From: DATEDA01 sp963827595
GTDB lineage: Bacteria > Pseudomonadota > Gammaproteobacteria > Burkholderiales > SG8-39
DNA length: 64,000 nt
NCBI GenBank assembly: GCA_963827595.1
Contig: CAWHBT010000017.1
Location: 18,102-82,101, forward strand
Reading direction: 5' to 3'
Below, piece by piece: positions 1 to 8,165 of the stretch; position 1 is the first letter of the stretch, and each line of letters starts with the position of its first letter. A program made the translations under genes and the position numbers. The notes under the pieces are model-generated. The model made no database searches. It was not told the DNA's origin and worked only from the letters and a program-made list of their open reading frames with translations.

Positions 1-641
1 GACTGCTGACCGGACGACCGCGAGGGTTTCGGGATCGCCGCCGCAAGCAGCGCGATCAACTCCGGATTGCCGCCGCGCCTCGCGAGCTCGATCGCCGAGC
101 GCCCGGACCGGTCGGTCGCGTTCGGGTCGACCCCCCGGCCGGCGAGGAAGAGCCGCACCGCAAGGACGTCGCTCCGCTCGACGGCGTCGAGGAACTGGGT
201 CGGGTCGTGGTAGGCGAGGCCCATCCCGGCGAGGTCCTGGCGGGCCCGGATCGCGCGCGCGTCGGCGGCGGCCTGCGGGTCCTCGGCAATTGCCTTCCTG
301 CTCATCGCGGCGAACGACCGCCCGATCCCGGCGAGCTTCTCGCGCTCGGGGCCGGGGACGTCGGCGAAGAGCTCGAGGGCGAGCGCGTTGGCCTCGGCGT
401 TGCGGCCGTTCAGGATGTCGTCGACCGCCTGCCGCCCGGCATCCGGACTGCAGCCCGGCGTTCGGCCGCCCCCGTCCGGGCATGACGCGGCTGCGGCGTT
501 GACGACAAGCTGCAACAGGGAGAGGAACCTTCCGACCGTGGCCCAGTCGGTCGCCGCCGCGGGCGGGCTCGCGCCTTGCGCGTGCGACGCCCCGATCCAC
601 GCCGTCGCGAGCGCCGCGACGGCCCATTGTCTCGCGCCCAT
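1..641 (-). CDS. Secreted ankyrin-repeat protein, C-terminus beyond window
   Basis: Reading leftwards from an ATG at 641, preceded by a GAGGAGGA-type ribosome site, the frame stays open to the window edge (about 213 codons). It begins with a signal-peptide-like stretch (MGARQWAVAALATAWIGASHA). The distal part carries an ankyrin-like unit: FLDAVERSDVLAVRLFLAGR, then GVDPNATDRSGRSAIELARR and GGNPELIALL. Ankyrin repeats mediate protein-protein contacts; the partner is unknown. It is divergent from argA. Export is inferred from the N-terminus. The true C-terminus and total repeat number cannot be seen. Confidence 0.7.
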   Translation of the reverse strand, partial: MGARQWAVAALATAWIGASHAQGASPPAAATDWATVGRFLSLLQLVVNAAAASCPDGGGRTPGCSPDAGRQAVDDILNGRNAEANALALELFADVPGPEREKLAGIGRSFAAMSRKAIAEDPQAAADARAIRARQDLAGMGLAYHDPTQFLDAVERSDVLAVRLFLAGRGVDPNATDRSGRSAIELARRGGNPELIALLAAAIPKPSRSSGQQ

Positions 642-745
642 CCGATCCTCCTCGCTTCCAGCGCGGTCACCGGGCAACGGCGCAGTCTACCGCGGGGTCG
701 GCCGGGGCGGGGCAGCCCCGCGCTAGAATGCGCGCCGGCCAAACC

Positions 746-2080
746 ATGAACAAGCCGATACCCGCGCGGCCCGACTCGAGCTTCGTGACCTGGTTCCGCT
801 CGGTCGCGCCGTACTTCCACGCCTTCCGCGGACGCACGTTCGTCATCGCGTTCGGCGGCGAGTTGGTCGCGGAGGGGCGCTTCGTGTCGCTCGCGCACGA
901 TCTCAACCTCCTGCACAGCGCCGGGATCCGGCTGGTGCTCGTCCACGGCTCGCGCCCGCAGATCGAGGCGCAGCTGAAGACGCGGAAGAGCCGGTCGCGG
1001 TACCACCGCGGGCTGAGGGTGACCGACCCGGTCGCGCTCGAATGCGTGAAGGAGGCCGTGGGGCTGCTGCGGGTCGAGATCGACGCGCTGCTCTCGCTCG
1101 GTCTCCCGAACACGCCGATGGCCGGCGGGGCGATCAACACCGTGTCGGGCAACTTCATCACCGCCCGGCCCATGGGCGTGCACGATGGCATCGACTACCA
1201 GCACACCGGCGCGGTGCGAAAGGTCGACGCCCAGGCCATCGCCGGCTGCCTCGACGCCGGCAACATCGTGGTCGTCTCGCCGATCGGCTACTCGCCCACC
1301 GGCGAGGTTTTCAACCTCGCCATGGAAGCGGTCGCGGTGGCGACCGCCACCGCGCTCGGGGCCGCGAAGCTGATCTTCCTCGCCGACGCCGCGGTGGTGG
1401 ATGCCGGCGGCGCGGTGCGCCCCGAGCTCACCGCGAACGAGGCCGAACGGCTGCTCGCGGAAGGCGCGGCGCGGCTAAGCAAGGAGACCCGGACCTTTCT
1501 CGCGCGCGCGCTCGAGGCGGTCCGCGCCGGAGTCGAGCGCGCCCACGTCGTTCGGCGCAACGTCGACGGTGCGCTGCTCCTCGAGCTCTTCACCCACGAG
1601 GGCTCGGGCAGCATGATCACCGCCGACAAGCTCGAGCGTCTGCGCCGTGCGACGATCGAGGACGTCGGCGGGATCCTGCGGCTCATCGAGCCCCTCGAGG
1701 CGGACGGCACGCTCGTGCGCCGCGGTCGCGAGCTGCTCGAGCAGGAGATCGGACGGTTCACGGTGCTCGAGCACGACCGCCTGATCCTCGGCTGCGCCGC
1801 GCTCTATCCGTTTCCGAAGGTGCGCGCCGGCGAGCTCGCGTGCCTCGCGGTGCGACCCGATCACCGCGGCGCGGGCCACGGCGAGAAGCTCATGGGCGCG
1901 GTGGAGCGCCAGGCGCGCGCGGCCGGGATGAAGAAGCTGTTCGTGCTCACGACCCGCGCTTCGCACTGGTTCGTCGAGCGGGGGTTCGGCGAGGCGGCGG
2001 TCGGCGCGTTGCCGGGAGAGAAGCAGGCGCTCTACAACTGGCAGCGGCGCTCCAAGGTGCTCGTGAAGGCGCTCCGCTGA
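746..2080 (+). CDS. argA: Amino-acid N-acetyltransferase (N-acetylglutamate synthase)
   Basis: Catalyses the first step of arginine synthesis, acetyl-CoA plus glutamate to N-acetylglutamate, in the cytoplasm. The N-terminal two thirds is an amino-acid-kinase fold (FVIAFGGELVAEG, LVLVHGSRPQIE, NTVSGNFITARPMGVHDG). The last ~150 residues are a GNAT domain (LACLAVRPDHRGAGHGEKLM, an acetyl-CoA-binding motif). This is the classical bifunctional ArgA architecture at about the usual length (444 aa). An in-frame ATG lies 18 bases upstream at 728, but it overlaps a TAGAAT that could be a -10 element, so I prefer 746 (MNKPIPARP). It stands alone, divergent from the ankyrin gene and followed by yggX after 50 bases. 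Confidence 0.93.
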   Translation: MNKPIPARPDSSFVTWFRSVAPYFHAFRGRTFVIAFGGELVAEGRFVSLAHDLNLLHSAGIRLVLVHGSRPQIEAQLKTRKSRSRYHRGLRVTDPVALECVKEAVGLLRVEIDALLSLGLPNTPMAGGAINTVSGNFITARPMGVHDGIDYQHTGAVRKVDAQAIAGCLDAGNIVVVSPIGYSPTGEVFNLAMEAVAVATATALGAAKLIFLADAAVVDAGGAVRPELTANEAERLLAEGAARLSKETRTFLARALEAVRAGVERAHVVRRNVDGALLLELFTHEGSGSMITADKLERLRRATIEDVGGILRLIEPLEADGTLVRRGRELLEQEIGRFTVLEHDRLILGCAALYPFPKVRAGELACLAVRPDHRGAGHGEKLMGAVERQARAAGMKKLFVLTTRASHWFVERGFGEAAVGALPGEKQALYNWQRRSKVLVKALR

Positions 2081-2130
2081 CCGGGAGCAGGCGAGTCCGA
2101 GGCTGGAACGCCGCGCCCAGGAGAACTGAC

Positions 2131-2403
2131 ATGGCAAGGATGGTGAAATGCGTGAAGCTCGGCCGCGAGGCCGAGGGGCTCGATTTCCCGCCGCTCCCGG
2201 GCGAGCTCGGGAAACGGATCTACGAGCAGGTGTCGAAGGAGGCGTGGCAGCAATGGCAGGCGCAGCAGACGCGCCTGATCAACGAGAACCGCCTGAACCT
2301 CGCCGATCCGCGCGCCCGGAAGTACCTCATGGAGCAGGTGGAGAAGTTCTTCTTCGGCGGCGGCGCGGACGAGGCGTCCGGGTACGTGCCGGTCAAGAAA
2401 TAG
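2131..2403 (+). CDS. yggX: Probable Fe(2+)-trafficking protein (YggX family)
   Basis: A 90-residue protein matching the YggX family in length and conserved blocks: start MARMVKCVKLGREAEGLDFP, then LGKRIYEQVSKEAWQQW, LINENRLNLADPRARKYL and MEQVEKFFFG. Family members are linked to iron trafficking and protection of Fe-S clusters from oxidation; the single Cys (residue 7) sits at the family position. AGGAGA six bases before the ATG supports the start. It follows argA at 50 bases and faces phoU, with a hairpin between. Confidence 0.93.
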   Translation: MARMVKCVKLGREAEGLDFPPLPGELGKRIYEQVSKEAWQQWQAQQTRLINENRLNLADPRARKYLMEQVEKFFFGGGADEASGYVPVKK

Positions 2404-2423
2404 CGGCGTTCGCGCCAAACGAA

Positions 2424-2445
2424 AGAGCCGCCCGCAGGCGGCTCT
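2424..2445 (-). terminator. Intrinsic terminator between yggX and phoU
   Basis: An 8-9 bp stem (GAGCCGCC / GGCGGCTC) with a CGCA loop lies between convergent yggX and phoU. Read on the minus strand the hairpin is followed by CTTTCGTTT, a T-rich tail, so it mainly suits phoU. It could also stop yggX transcripts, though no T-run follows on the plus strand. Confidence 0.6.
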
Positions 2446-2467
2446 CGGCGGCGCGTAGCGACCCGCG

Positions 2468-3169
2468 CTATTCGTTCACCGCCCGGACGATCTCCTCGGA
2501 CCGCAGGTGCCGGACGTCGCGGCCGTCGACCATGTAGATGACGTACTCGGCCATGTTCTTGGAATGGTCGCCGATCCGCTCCAGCGCCTTGGCGACGAAC
2601 AGGATCTCGAGGCAGCGGCTGATCGTGCGGGGATCCTCCATCATGAAGGTGATCAGCTGGCGCAGGATCGAGCGGAACTCGGTGTCCACCACGTCGTCCT
2701 GCTCCACCACCTCCTGGGCGGCCTGCACGTCGAGGCGCGCGAAGGCGTCGAGCGCCTTGCGCAGCATCGCGACCGCGAGGCTGGAGACGTGCCGCACGCC
2801 GATGCGCGGCATGTGCATCCGATCGGCCTCGTGGACCAGCTTCGCCATGCGCGCGATCTTCTCCGCCTCGTCGCCGATCCGCTCGAGATCGGTGATCGTC
2901 TTGATCACCGCGATGATGAGCCGCAGATCGCTCGCCGCCGGCTGGCGCCGCGCGATGATGTGGCTGCAGGCCTCGTCGAGCTCGACCTCCATCGCGTTGA
3001 CGTGGTGGTCGTTCTGCTTGACGCGCTCGATCTCCTCCATGTTCCCGGTGGAGAGCGCATCGATCGCGCGCCGGATCTGCTCCTCGACGAGCCCGCCCAT
3101 CTGGAGGACGCGCGTACGCACCGCCTCCAGCTCGGCGTCGAACTGCTTCGAGATGTGTTCGGACCCCAT
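2468..3169 (-). CDS. phoU: Phosphate-signalling regulator PhoU
   Basis: PhoU couples the Pst phosphate transporter to the PhoR/PhoB two-component system and represses the Pho regulon when phosphate is ample. The 233-aa product has the two PhoU repeats of three helices each. The metal-binding family signatures are visible: ITDLERIGDEAEKIARMAK in the first repeat and AKALERIGDHSKNMAEYVIYM in the second. Length is normal. No pst or phoBR genes adjoin it here; rpiA lies upstream on the same strand with a 125-base gap. Confidence 0.95.
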   Translation of the reverse strand: MGSEHISKQFDAELEAVRTRVLQMGGLVEEQIRRAIDALSTGNMEEIERVKQNDHHVNAMEVELDEACSHIIARRQPAASDLRLIIAVIKTITDLERIGDEAEKIARMAKLVHEADRMHMPRIGVRHVSSLAVAMLRKALDAFARLDVQAAQEVVEQDDVVDTEFRSILRQLITFMMEDPRTISRCLEILFVAKALERIGDHSKNMAEYVIYMVDGRDVRHLRSEEIVRAVNE

Positions 3170-3294
3170 TGCTTCGATCCCGGACCCGGCAGACTAGGGT
3201 ACCACCGTGACAGCGATATTACAGCCCCTAATCAAGGGGATGAGTGCGGGGCTGGCGCCCGCCGGTGGCCCGGCGGGCCGTGGGAAGCGGCCCT

Positions 3295-3957
3295 TCAGGC
3301 GCGCGTCAGCGTGCGCACCCCGGCCGGCGTTCCGAGCAGCAGGACATCGGCGCCCCGCCGCGCGAAGAGCCCGGTCGTCACTACGCCGACGATGTGATCG
3401 AGCTCGCCCTCGAGCGCGACCGGGTCGGGGATCGCGAGGCCGGCGACGTCGAGGATGAGGTTGCCATTGTCGGTGACGAAGCCCTCCCGCAAGCGGGGCC
3501 GCCCGCCCAGCCGGGCGAGCTCGCGCGCGACGTATGCGCGCGCCATCGGGATCACCTCGACGGGGAGCGGGAACTTGCCGAGCACGCCGACCCGCTTCGA
3601 CTCGTCGGCGACGCACACGAATCGCCGGGCGACTGCGGCAACGATCTTCTCGCGCGTGAGCGCGCCGCCCCCGCCCTTGATCATCGCCAACCCCTCGGTC
3701 ACCTCGTCCGCACCGTCGACGTAGACCGGCAGCTCGTCGACGTCGTTCAGGTCGAAGAGCGGGATGCCCAGGGCGTGGAGCCGCCCGGCAGTCTTCTCGG
3801 AACTCGCCACGGCGCCCCGGATCCGCTGTCGGACCTTCGCCAGCTCGGCGATGAAGAAATCGGCGGTGGAGCCGGTCCCGACACCGACGACGGCGTCATC
3901 GACCACGTACCTCACGGCTTCCCGCGCCGCCGCCGCTTTCAGCTCGTCCTGCGTCAT
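3295..3957 (-). CDS. rpiA: Ribose-5-phosphate isomerase A
   Basis: Interconverts ribose 5-phosphate and ribulose 5-phosphate in the pentose phosphate pathway. Family motifs are in order: VGVGTGSTADFFIAEL (phosphate loop), SSEKTAGRLHALGI, VYVDGADEV (catalytic Asp/Glu region), MIKGGGGALTREKIVA and VTDNGNLILDV. I start at 3957 (MTQDELK), where GGAG lies upstream at a suitable distance, rather than the in-frame ATG at 3981, which lacks a ribosome site. The product is 220 aa, typical for RpiA. Monocistronic; a GC-rich inverted repeat at 3257-3278 lies just downstream. Confidence 0.95.
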   Translation of the reverse strand: MTQDELKAAAAREAVRYVVDDAVVGVGTGSTADFFIAELAKVRQRIRGAVASSEKTAGRLHALGIPLFDLNDVDELPVYVDGADEVTEGLAMIKGGGGALTREKIVAAVARRFVCVADESKRVGVLGKFPLPVEVIPMARAYVARELARLGGRPRLREGFVTDNGNLILDVAGLAIPDPVALEGELDHIVGVVTTGLFARRGADVLLLGTPAGVRTLTRA

Positions 3958-4011
3958 CGAGTGCTCCAAGGCTCGCGGCATTCTACGCGCGGGGGGCGCG
4001 GAAATAGGCCC

Positions 4012-4042
4012 TTGTCATGGCGCGCCGAAGCAGGCGTAGAAT
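4012..4042 (+). promoter_or_regulatory. Candidate sigma-70 promoter for the OmpV-like gene
   Basis: TTGTCA at 4012-4017 and TAGAAT at 4037-4042 resemble -35 and -10 hexamers. The 19-base spacer is longer than ideal. It sits just before the ATGs at 4059/4071. Weak evidence by eye only. Confidence 0.3.
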
Positions 4043-4058
4043 GTTGTCATAAAGGGGA

Positions 4059-4811
4059 ATGGCCTCTCCGATGCGCTACGCGAAGGTTCTGCTTCTCGGC
4101 GCTCTCTGCGCAGCGATCGGTGCGCCCGCGGCGGCGCAGCAAGGGCTCGTCCGGGCCGCTGCCCTCGAGGCGAGCGGCTGGCAGCCGTCCGGCCCCGCCG
4201 TCGGCCTGCGCCCGCAGGCCCCGCGCCGGGAAAGCGGTTGGACCGGCGGTGTCCTTCTCGATTCGGCCCGCAGCCCGGGCTTCGGCCCGGCGCGCCCTGG
4301 GGCGCTCGATCCCGGCTTGCGGCTCAACCCGGACCTCGCGCGCGCCCTGCCCCAACCGCCACAGTTCGGCCCACCGATCGACGCCGCGAGCGCCGTCCAG
4401 GCCGGCGCCTACTTCGGCTACCGGTTCGAGAACAGGTTGCTGCTCTCGTCGGCCGTGCGACAGGGGCTCGGTGTGCCGGGACTCGGTGGTACGAAGGTCG
4501 ATTTCGGGGCGAGCTACGGCCTCAACGTGACGCCGCAGCACCTGATCACGCTCTCGAGCAGCCTCACGCTCGGGCAGGCGAGCGGGATCGCCGCTTACTA
4601 CAGCGCGCTGGGGCCGGACGGCCTCTCGCGCACCGATTACCGCGTCGGCGAGCCGGGCGCGGGGTTCAGGCTCTCCTGGCTGTACAGCTTCGGCCGGAAC
4701 GTCTACCTGAACACGACCCTCGGCTACGACCGCAGCACCGATCCGGACGGGCTGCACGGCGCGGATCGGAACACCACCTCGTTCGGCACCGTCTTCGGCT
4801 ACCGCTGGTAG
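4059..4811 (+). CDS. Exported outer-membrane protein resembling MipA/OmpV
   Basis: A 250-aa protein with a signal peptide (MRYAKVLLLGALCAAIGAPAAAQ). A Pro/Gly-rich segment follows, then a beta-barrel-like body of alternating strands (GAYFGYRFENRLLLSSAVRQ, LLSSAVRQGLGVPGLGGTK, FGTVFGYRW). The C-terminal aromatic residue is typical of BAM-inserted barrels. The strand pattern and the GLG.GGTKVDFGASYGL region resemble the MipA/OmpV family, but I cannot confirm membership by eye. AAGGGGA abuts the ATG at 4059; the ATG at 4071 gives a cleaner signal peptide and may be the real start. Convergent with lpdA. Confidence 0.6.
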   Translation: MASPMRYAKVLLLGALCAAIGAPAAAQQGLVRAAALEASGWQPSGPAVGLRPQAPRRESGWTGGVLLDSARSPGFGPARPGALDPGLRLNPDLARALPQPPQFGPPIDAASAVQAGAYFGYRFENRLLLSSAVRQGLGVPGLGGTKVDFGASYGLNVTPQHLITLSSSLTLGQASGIAAYYSALGPDGLSRTDYRVGEPGAGFRLSWLYSFGRNVYLNTTLGYDRSTDPDGLHGADRNTTSFGTVFGYRW

Positions 4812-4883
4812 CCGGCCTTCCCCCGGTTTCGTTCAGCGCCGCTGCCCGGCCTGCTGCGCGCGCTTCGCGTAGTCCTGATACGC

Positions 4884-6680
4884 CTAGCGCTTCTTCGGGA
4901 TGTACAGGTCGGTGATCGAGCCGAGCGCCGCCTCGGCAGCGAAGAACGTCGTCTCGGAGAGCGTCGGGTGCGGATGGATGGTCAGCCCGATGTCCTCCAT
5001 GTCGGCGCCCATCTCCAGCGCGAGCACGGTCTCGGCGATCAACTCGCCGGCGTTGATGCCGACCATCCCCGCGCCGAGGATCCGTTTCGTCGCGGGGTCG
5101 TAGAGGAGCTTGGTCAGGCCGTCGTCGCGGCCCATCCCGAGCGCCCGGGCGCTCGCCGCCCACGGGAAGCTCGCCTTCTCGTACGCGACGCCGCGCTGTT
5201 TCGCGTCGGCCTCGGTGAGCCCCATCCACGCCACCTCCGGATCGGTGTAGGCGACCGACGGGACCGTCAGCGCGTCGAACGCGACCTTGTGGCCGGCGAT
5301 GACCTCGGCCGCGACCTTCGCCTCGTGCGTCGCCTTGTGCGCGAGCATCGGCTCGCCGCAGATGTCGCCGATCGCGAAAATGTGCGGCACGTTGGTGCGC
5401 TGCTGGCCGTCGACCGGCACGTAGCCGCGCTCGTTCACCACCACTCCCGCCTGCTCGGCGGCGATCTCGCGGCCGTTCGGCCGGCGTCCGACGGCGAGCA
5501 GCACCTGGTCGTAGGCTTGCGGCGCCGGCGCCTTCTCCCCGTCGAACGTCGCGAGCAGTCCGTCCTTCCTCGCCTCGAGCTTCGCGACCTTGGTCTTGAG
5601 GTGGATCGCCTCGTAGCGCTTCCGGATCCGCGTCTCGAGCGGTTTGACCAGGTCGCGGTCGGCGCCGGGGATCAGCCCGTCGAGCAGCTCGACGACCGTG
5701 ACCTTGGTGCCGAGCGCGTCGTAGACGCACGCCATCTCCAGGCCGATGATGCCGCCGCCGATCACCAGCATCCGCTTCGGCAGGGCCGGCAGCTCGAGCG
5801 CCCCGGTCGAGTCGACGAGGCGCGGGTCGTCGTAGGGGAAGCCCGGGATCCGCGCGACCGCGGACCCGGCGGCGATGATGCAATAGTCGAACGCGATGCG
5901 CTTCGGTCCGTCGGCGGTCTGCGCGAGCAGCGTCTTGGGCGATTCGAACTTCCCCACGCCCTGGACGATCGCGACCTTGCGCTGCTTGGCGAGGCCGGCG
6001 AGACCCTTCGTCAGCCGCCCCACGACCGCGGCTTTCCACGCGCGGAGCTTGTCCAGGTCGAACCGCGGTTTCCCGAAGTCGATGCCGAAGTGGCCCATCT
6101 CCTCCGCCTCGGTCACGACTTTGGCGGCGTGAAGAAGCGCCTTCGAAGGGATGCAGCCGACGTTCAGGCAGACCCCGCCCAGCGTCGGGTAGCGCTCGAC
6201 GAGCACCGTCTGCTTCCCGAGGTCGGCGGCGCGGAACGCGGCGGTGTAGCCGCCCGGGCCGGAGCCGAGCACGACGACTTCGCACGTGATGTCGGGCGCT
6301 CCGCCCGGAACGGCGCCGCGGCCAGCGGGCGCGGGCGAAGCTGAGGGGGCCGCCGGGGCGGTTGCCGGCGTCCGCGCCTGCGCGGGAGCCGCCCCGTCCG
6401 CGGCAGCGCCGCGCTTCGCGTCGGCCGTCGACGCCGGCTCGGCCGCGTCGAGCAGCAGGATCGGCGAGCCCTCCGAGACCTTGTCGCCGATCTTCACGAT
6501 CAGGCGGTTCACGATCCCGGCGGCGGGCGACGGGATCTCCATCGTCGCCTTGTCCGACTCGAGCGTGACGAGCGAGCTCTCCTTCTCGACGCGATCGCCG
6601 GGCTTGACGAGGATCTCGATGACGTCGACGGCGTCGAAGTCGCCGATGTCGGGAACCTTCACCTCGACGGTGGCGCTCAT
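4884..6680 (-). CDS. lpdA: Dihydrolipoyl dehydrogenase (PDH E3) with N-terminal lipoyl domain
   Basis: E3 of pyruvate dehydrogenase, reoxidising dihydrolipoamide with FAD and passing electrons to NAD+. Residues 1-80 form a lipoyl domain with the lipoylated lysine in LESDKATME (Lys44). An Ala/Pro linker to about 130 follows, then the flavoprotein: GSGPGGYTAAFRAADLG (FAD), the redox disulfide GGVCLNVGCIPSK (Cys171/Cys176), an NAD site (VIGGGIIGLEMA) and the C-terminal HPHPTLSET catalytic His-Glu region. At 598 aa it is longer than plain E3 because of the lipoyl domain, as is common in betaproteobacteria. AAGGT precedes the start. Last gene of aceE-aceF-lpdA, 67 bases after aceF. Confidence 0.95.
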   Translation of the reverse strand: MSATVEVKVPDIGDFDAVDVIEILVKPGDRVEKESSLVTLESDKATMEIPSPAAGIVNRLIVKIGDKVSEGSPILLLDAAEPASTADAKRGAAADGAAPAQARTPATAPAAPSASPAPAGRGAVPGGAPDITCEVVVLGSGPGGYTAAFRAADLGKQTVLVERYPTLGGVCLNVGCIPSKALLHAAKVVTEAEEMGHFGIDFGKPRFDLDKLRAWKAAVVGRLTKGLAGLAKQRKVAIVQGVGKFESPKTLLAQTADGPKRIAFDYCIIAAGSAVARIPGFPYDDPRLVDSTGALELPALPKRMLVIGGGIIGLEMACVYDALGTKVTVVELLDGLIPGADRDLVKPLETRIRKRYEAIHLKTKVAKLEARKDGLLATFDGEKAPAPQAYDQVLLAVGRRPNGREIAAEQAGVVVNERGYVPVDGQQRTNVPHIFAIGDICGEPMLAHKATHEAKVAAEVIAGHKVAFDALTVPSVAYTDPEVAWMGLTEADAKQRGVAYEKASFPWAASARALGMGRDDGLTKLLYDPATKRILGAGMVGINAGELIAETVLALEMGADMEDIGLTIHPHPTLSETTFFAAEAALGSITDLYIPKKR

Positions 6681-6747
6681 TGGGCTACCTTGTCGCTTCG
6701 CGCCAAGGATTCGCGCTTGGGACGGCCCGGCGCGCTCATGACGCTCC

Positions 6748-8112
6748 TTACAGCATCACCCGACGGAAGTCGGCGAGCAGCTGGGCGAGATAGGCGTTGA
6801 AGCGCGCCGCGGCGGCGCCGTCGATCACCCGGTGGTCGTAGGAGAGCGACAGCGGGAGGACGAGCCGCGGGACGAACGCTTTTCCGTCCCAGACCGGCTT
6901 CGTGGCGGAGCGCGACACGCCGAGGATCGCGACCTCCGGCGCGTTGATGATCGGCGAGAACGACGTCCCGCCAATGCCGCCGAGGCTAGAGATCGAGAAC
7001 GTGCCGCCCTGCATGTCGGCGGGCTTGAGCTTGCCCTCCCGGGCCTGCTTGGCGAGGTCGCCGGTCTCGCGCGCGATGTCGAGCACGCCCTTCCGGTCGG
7101 CCTCCTTGATGACCGGGACGACGAGCCCGTTCGGCGTGTCCGCGGCGAAGCCGATGTGGTAGTAGCGCTTGAGGACGAGGTTGTCCCCGTCGAGCGAGCT
7201 GTTGAGCTCAGGATGCTTCTTGAGCGCGGCGACGCACGCCTTGACCAGGAACGCGAGCATCGTGACGCGGATCCCGGCTTTCTCGTTCTCCTTGTTGAGC
7301 TGGACGCGAAGGGCCTCGAGCTCGGTGATGTCCGCCTCGTCGTTGTTGGTGACGTGGGGGATCATCACCCAGTTGCGGGCGAGGTTCGCGCCGGAGAGCT
7401 TCTTGATGCGCGACAGCGGCTGGACCTCGACCGGACCGAACTTCGCGAAGTCGACCTTCGGCCACGGCAGCAGGTTCAGGCCGGCCCCGGCGGCGCCCGG
7501 CTGGCTCGCGGGCGCGGGGCCATGGGCGATCACGCCTTTCACGAACGCCTGCACGTCGGCCGTCAGAATCCGGTTCTTCGGCCCACTGCCCTTCACGCTG
7601 GCGAGGTCGACCCCGAGCTCGCGGGCGAACTTCCGCACCGACGGGCTCGCGTGCGGCTTGACGCCTCCGGGCTCCGCCGCTTCGACCGGGACGGGCGGGG
7701 TGCGGGCCGGGGCCGGTACGGCCGCTGGCGCCGTTGCCGGCGGCGGTGGCGCCGAGGGCCGAGCCGGCTCCGGCGCGGCGGGCGGGGCGGCCGCGCGTGC
7801 AGGTGCGGCGGGAGCTGTGGCAGCCGGGGCTGGAGCCGGCGGCTGCGCAGCGGCCTTCGCGGCCGCCGCCTCTGCTGCCTCGAGCATCAGGATCGGGGTG
7901 CCTTCCGACACCTTGTCGCCGAGCTTGACGCGCAGCTCCTTCACGACCCCGGCGGAGGGGGACGGGATCTCGATCGTCGCCTTGTCGGACTCGAGCGTGA
8001 TCAGCGACTGCTCGGGCTGGACCGCGTCGCCCGGCTTCACGAGGATCTCGATGACGTCGACGTCCTTGAAGTCCCCGATGTCCGGGACCGACACTTCCTT
8101 CATCGCACCCAT
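6748..8112 (-). CDS. aceF: Dihydrolipoyllysine acetyltransferase (PDH E2)
   Basis: E2 core of pyruvate dehydrogenase, moving the acetyl group from E1 to CoA. The 454-aa protein has one N-terminal lipoyl domain (LESDKATIE, lysine about 44). A long Ala/Pro hinge follows (about 80-150), then a peripheral-subunit-binding domain (ASPSVRKFARELGVDLASV). The catalytic domain ends with the SYDHRVIDGAAAARF motif carrying the catalytic His. Only one lipoyl domain is present here, the second copy of the complex being on E3. The start at 8112 is chosen for AGAGG eight bases upstream; an ATG three codons later is possible. Middle gene of the operon. Confidence 0.96.
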   Translation of the reverse strand: MGAMKEVSVPDIGDFKDVDVIEILVKPGDAVQPEQSLITLESDKATIEIPSPSAGVVKELRVKLGDKVSEGTPILMLEAAEAAAAKAAAQPPAPAPAATAPAAPARAAAPPAAPEPARPSAPPPPATAPAAVPAPARTPPVPVEAAEPGGVKPHASPSVRKFARELGVDLASVKGSGPKNRILTADVQAFVKGVIAHGPAPASQPGAAGAGLNLLPWPKVDFAKFGPVEVQPLSRIKKLSGANLARNWVMIPHVTNNDEADITELEALRVQLNKENEKAGIRVTMLAFLVKACVAALKKHPELNSSLDGDNLVLKRYYHIGFAADTPNGLVVPVIKEADRKGVLDIARETGDLAKQAREGKLKPADMQGGTFSISSLGGIGGTSFSPIINAPEVAILGVSRSATKPVWDGKAFVPRLVLPLSLSYDHRVIDGAAAARFNAYLAQLLADFRRVML

Positions 8113-8165
8113 GGCTTATGCCTCTTCTGGTGATGGGTGATCGAAGCGGGCGGACGCGGCGGGAC